This document shows, one piece after another, positions 61,114 through 64,000 of a DNA stretch of 64,000 nt. Below the pieces are notes generated by a model. That model saw nothing but the letters and a program-made list of their open reading frames with translations, ran no database searches and was not told the origin of the DNA. The stretch lies in the NCBI GenBank assembly GCA_027488865.1, contig JAIYAU010000030.1, positions 122,841 to 186,840 on the forward strand, written 5' to 3'. The first letter of the stretch is position 1. Each line of letters opens with the position of its first letter. The position numbers and the translations under genes are program-made. Origin of the DNA: Cytophagaceae bacterium. GTDB taxonomy: Bacteria > Bacteroidota > Bacteroidia > Cytophagales > UBA9547.

Positions 61114-63987
61114 ATGAAACAAGTTTTTACCATTACTCGAATTTCATCAGTTATTATTTTGGCCTTTTCAATGCTAACAAGTGTTCAAAAGACATTTGCA
61201 GAAGGCTCTAAAGAACTTCATACCAAGTCTGGTCAAAATGGGCCATATTTACAAATTTGGGATGGGCCCAATTTGGATACAAGAAAATTTATGACGTATA
61301 GTCCAGACACGCTATATCGATTAAATGTAAAAATTTGTAATTTAGGTGAAAAGGTTTTTTTCGGATTTAGACAAGATGATAATGATTGTTTTTTTAGAAT
61401 AAAAGGTCCTAACAACCAGACAATTGCCATAAGTGGCGCAGGAGTGGACCAAGATCCTGCAGCTTCAGTATTTACCTATCGAGTTCCCACAGCAGGCAAT
61501 GGGTTTATAAGCACTTGGGCGCAAGCTACTGCTGGTCCTAAACCATTTGCTGCTACAGGATATAATGCGCTAAGTTTTATACCAAAAGTAGCAGGAGACT
61601 ATTATATTGAATTTAATCCACGTAGTGCTACAGTTGTAAATAAGTTAAACAGAAGATTTCTGTATTTTGACATGACCGTGGTTGATACCCTCAACGCAAA
61701 TGCCATTAGAACAGGTAGATTGTGGAGTCGTGCTTGGGATATCAATTGCAATAGTGGAACCAATACTTTCGATACTAAGATTTTTGTTTACTCCAAAGAC
61801 TCAGTCGTTACTAGAATAGACTTTAACGGGATGCAGCCCTATGGGTTTGTAATTTCATGTAATTCAACGGGTTGTACAAACACTGGTGTACCAGCAGCTG
61901 ATAGAAGATCTAGGGTTGGTAACATTACTTATCCTGAGTACAAATTATTCTTAAATGATCCTGATAATGGGTGTTATCCTTCAAAACCATCGTTTGGCGC
62001 ATTAACTGGACAAATATCCATATCAGGATGCGACCCTAGGAATAGATGTATCAATATCCCTGTCGATAGGGCGGGGAAAGTAGAAATATTATTAGATTTT
62101 GACCTACCCGCTGGGTATAATGGAAGAGGCTCCAGAGATACTATCATTTCCGCCAACGTAAAAGTAGGGAATAACTGTATACCTTGGAATTCAAAAGATG
62201 CAAAGGGAAAGTTGATAGCCGCTAATGCCACATTCCCTGTTGAGGTTAACTATTTTAATGGTTTAACCCATTTACCACTCTTTGATGTTGAAAATCATCG
62301 AAATGGTTATTCTGTATCATTGGTAAGGCCAAGTTCAATCACACCTCCTTTACTGTTTTGGGATGACACAGAGGTTAACGCTGGTCAAGCACTAGATACA
62401 AAAGTACAAACGCTCGGGGTGCTTACTGGCCACAGATGGACCAATCGTGGAGATAATGGATGTGGAGGTGGACCACAAAATTGTCCTGAAACCATCAATA
62501 CGTGGTGGTATGGTAATGTTATTCGCCAAACAACCACCTTTAAAGATACCTCTATAAATGTAGATGCCAATAGATTAACGCCTGAAACAGGCTCTCCTTT
62601 TAACGATACTACGGTTTGTACAAATACTACAGGAATCCAACTTCGTGGTATTGTCTCTGGATTTACCAATACTGGAATTTGGACTAATAAGTCAACGCCT
62701 TCAAATAATAATTTCCAAGGTGGAAATACTAATTTTGATGCCATTTATGTGCCAACTACTGGTGAAAAGGTAGCTGGAAATAAAGTTGTATTGCGTTTAT
62801 CTTCTACTGGAAATGGTGTATGTGGCGCAATTTCAGATACTATGCAGATTTTCTTTATACAAGGCCCAGTAGTAGATGCAGGTCCTTCGTCTGTTATTAG
62901 ATGTAAAAATAATCCTAATGTCCAACTAAGTGGTTCCAAAAACTCAGTAGCTACAACCATTCAATGGTTTGGAGGCACAGGTACTTTTGTTCCAAGTCGC
63001 ACAGTTCTAAACCCAATTTATCAACCATCTGCTGCTGAGATCACTGCAGGAACCAATATTATTCTTACCTTAAGGTCTACGGCACAGGGCTCTTGCACCC
63101 CCGCAGAAGATTTTATTACCATCCAATTTACCGATCCCGCTACACTCAATACAGGCGGAGTGGCTACTATTTGTAGAAATAATCCCGTAGCAGTTTCTTT
63201 AAACACTACAGCCACAGTGGTTGGTGGTTCGGTAGTTTGGTCTGGAGGCACTTTAAGTGGTTTTGCAAATACTAATTCACTCACTAATTCTTATACACCA
63301 ACAGCTGCAGAAGTTGCTGCTGGCAATCCTATAAATCTTACTGTAAGTTACGCTACACCTACATGTAGCACAGTTACAGCCACAAAAACAATCACCTTCA
63401 CTAATCCAGCAACAGTTAGTGCAGGGTCTAGTATATTAATCTGTCAAAACAATGCCAATGCGCAGTTGGGGGCTAGTTCCTCTACAGGCAAAGGCAAATG
63501 GTCATTTTTTACCACAGGTTCAGGTACATTTCTTCCAAATGACTCCACTCTGAATGCCGTTTATCGACCTAGCGCTTCAGAATCTGCTAGTGCAACTCGC
63601 ATAAAATTGAGATTTACTACAACTTCAAATACCGTTGGTTGCAACGCAGAGTCCGATACAATGTCCATAGCCTTTAAAGGAGCACCATCGGTTTCCGCCG
63701 GTGGAAGTAAAAATATATGTGCCAACAATCCATTGGTTACAATATCTGGAGCTAGTTCCTCCACAGGATCAGCTACTTGGGTGGGTGGTTCGGGGGTGTT
63801 TTCTCCAAATAGGAATGTAATTAATCCTACATATACCCCAACAGCAAGTGAAATTGGAAGTGGCATAATCTTATTATATCTTAACAGTACCAACAATGAT
63901 ATTTGCAATACCGTTCAAGACAAAACATGCTGCAACAGTAGAAGTCGTGGTAAAGGAACTAGTGCTTTATCTGGAAGGAAAATTTAA
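61114..63987 (+). CDS. Secreted protein with Ig-like repeats, frameshifted near the window end
   Basis: A signal peptide (about 1-29) precedes a 400-residue N-terminal region of unknown family (cysteine-containing, e.g. GNITYPEYKLFLNDPDNGCY) and then at least four repeats of about 85 residues. The repeats share the pattern Cys-x-Asn-Asn-Pro/Ala near their start, Trp at mid-repeat and YxPTAxE near the end (ICANNPLVTISGASS; TYTPTASEIGSG). These resemble Ig/PKD-like modules of large Bacteroidota surface proteins. The frame ends at 63987 after atypical residues (TCCNSRSRGKG), while the +1 frame from about 63910 stays open to the window end. The true protein probably continues, with a C-terminal sorting domain expected outside. 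The 957 residues are therefore a minimum. Confidence 0.78.
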   Translation: MKQVFTITRISSVIILAFSMLTSVQKTFAEGSKELHTKSGQNGPYLQIWDGPNLDTRKFMTYSPDTLYRLNVKICNLGEKVFFGFRQDDNDCFFRIKGPNNQTIAISGAGVDQDPAASVFTYRVPTAGNGFISTWAQATAGPKPFAATGYNALSFIPKVAGDYYIEFNPRSATVVNKLNRRFLYFDMTVVDTLNANAIRTGRLWSRAWDINCNSGTNTFDTKIFVYSKDSVVTRIDFNGMQPYGFVISCNSTGCTNTGVPAADRRSRVGNITYPEYKLFLNDPDNGCYPSKPSFGALTGQISISGCDPRNRCINIPVDRAGKVEILLDFDLPAGYNGRGSRDTIISANVKVGNNCIPWNSKDAKGKLIAANATFPVEVNYFNGLTHLPLFDVENHRNGYSVSLVRPSSITPPLLFWDDTEVNAGQALDTKVQTLGVLTGHRWTNRGDNGCGGGPQNCPETINTWWYGNVIRQTTTFKDTSINVDANRLTPETGSPFNDTTVCTNTTGIQLRGIVSGFTNTGIWTNKSTPSNNNFQGGNTNFDAIYVPTTGEKVAGNKVVLRLSSTGNGVCGAISDTMQIFFIQGPVVDAGPSSVIRCKNNPNVQLSGSKNSVATTIQWFGGTGTFVPSRTVLNPIYQPSAAEITAGTNIILTLRSTAQGSCTPAEDFITIQFTDPATLNTGGVATICRNNPVAVSLNTTATVVGGSVVWSGGTLSGFANTNSLTNSYTPTAAEVAAGNPINLTVSYATPTCSTVTATKTITFTNPATVSAGSSILICQNNANAQLGASSSTGKGKWSFFTTGSGTFLPNDSTLNAVYRPSASESASATRIKLRFTTTSNTVGCNAESDTMSIAFKGAPSVSAGGSKNICANNPLVTISGASSSTGSATWVGGSGVFSPNRNVINPTYTPTASEIGSGIILLYLNSTNNDICNTVQDKTCCNSRSRGKGTSALSGRKI

Positions 63988-64000
63988 GTTCAAAGTTGAA

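Noticed and set aside
1..64000. tRNA and rRNA genes
   Set aside because: No T-loop or anticodon-arm pattern and no rRNA-like conserved segment was noticed in the intergenic regions on either strand; a dedicated search was not possible.

Overview
The window is AT-rich bacterial chromosome from a member of the Bacteroidota, most likely a gliding-type Cytophagales or related lineage. The evidence is three secreted proteins built like type IX secretion (T9SS) cargo, a GldE homologue next to ssb, a TonB-dependent receptor, TAnnTTTG-type promoter elements with no visible Shine-Dalgarno sites, and the PiT, aroQ and MerR-B12 gene types. No rRNA, tRNA, CRISPR array or intact insertion sequence was seen.

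Layout. 1-3.7 kb: the end of a complex I operon (nuoL partial, nuoM, nuoN). 4.0-5.8 kb: a small lipoprotein and citrate synthase. 6.1-9.1 kb: a three-gene cassette of two small coiled-coil membrane proteins and a multi-pass membrane protein that carries an N-acetylmuramidase and a DUF5675 domain. 9.1-13.4 kb: queG, dut, a TPR membrane protein and a HI0933-type flavoprotein. 13.4-20.2 kb: a T9SS-type PKD protein, a glycosyltransferase, a methyltransferase and an orphan Wzt-like ABC ATPase. 20.4-23.1 kb: ssb-gldE and small genes. 23.5-29.6 kb: PiT and PstS-like phosphate proteins facing away from each other, a 1-Cys peroxiredoxin, a short alpha-glucan phosphorylase homologue lacking the PLP lysine, and a fasciclin lipoprotein. 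29.8-35.4 kb: YfiR, a HAMP-GAF membrane protein, a TonB receptor and a lipoprotein, read as one envelope signalling locus. 35.8-45.0 kb: a giant repeat adhesin of about 3,060 residues. 45.0-46.0 kb: a 1 kb intergenic region with two arrays of imperfect 11-bp repeats and a 21-bp repeat.

46.0-50.3 kb: histidine kinase, radC, a scramblase-like protein and a broken Rpn/PD-(D/E)XK gene followed by a second copy of its tail. 50.4-55.9 kb: a sulfur cluster (four rhodanese proteins, two thioredoxins, MBL-fold hydrolase, TauE-type permease, TPMT-type methyltransferase, small CX4C membrane proteins) under a Crp/Fnr regulator. Two near-identical sites at matching spacing from -7 elements precede its two main transcription units. 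56.0-58.7 kb: a Fic protein with four operator half-sites over its start region and a MerR-B12 regulator. 58.8-61 kb: a candidate small RNA, a non-catalytic M16 protein and aroQ. 61.1-64 kb: a further repeat-containing secreted protein that appears frameshifted at the window edge.

The strongest leads are the duplicated class-II-like operator of the sulfur regulon, the 11-bp repeat arrays, the membrane-bound muramidase cassette, the YfiR/HAMP-GAF/TonB locus without a recognisable output domain, and the candidate small RNA.
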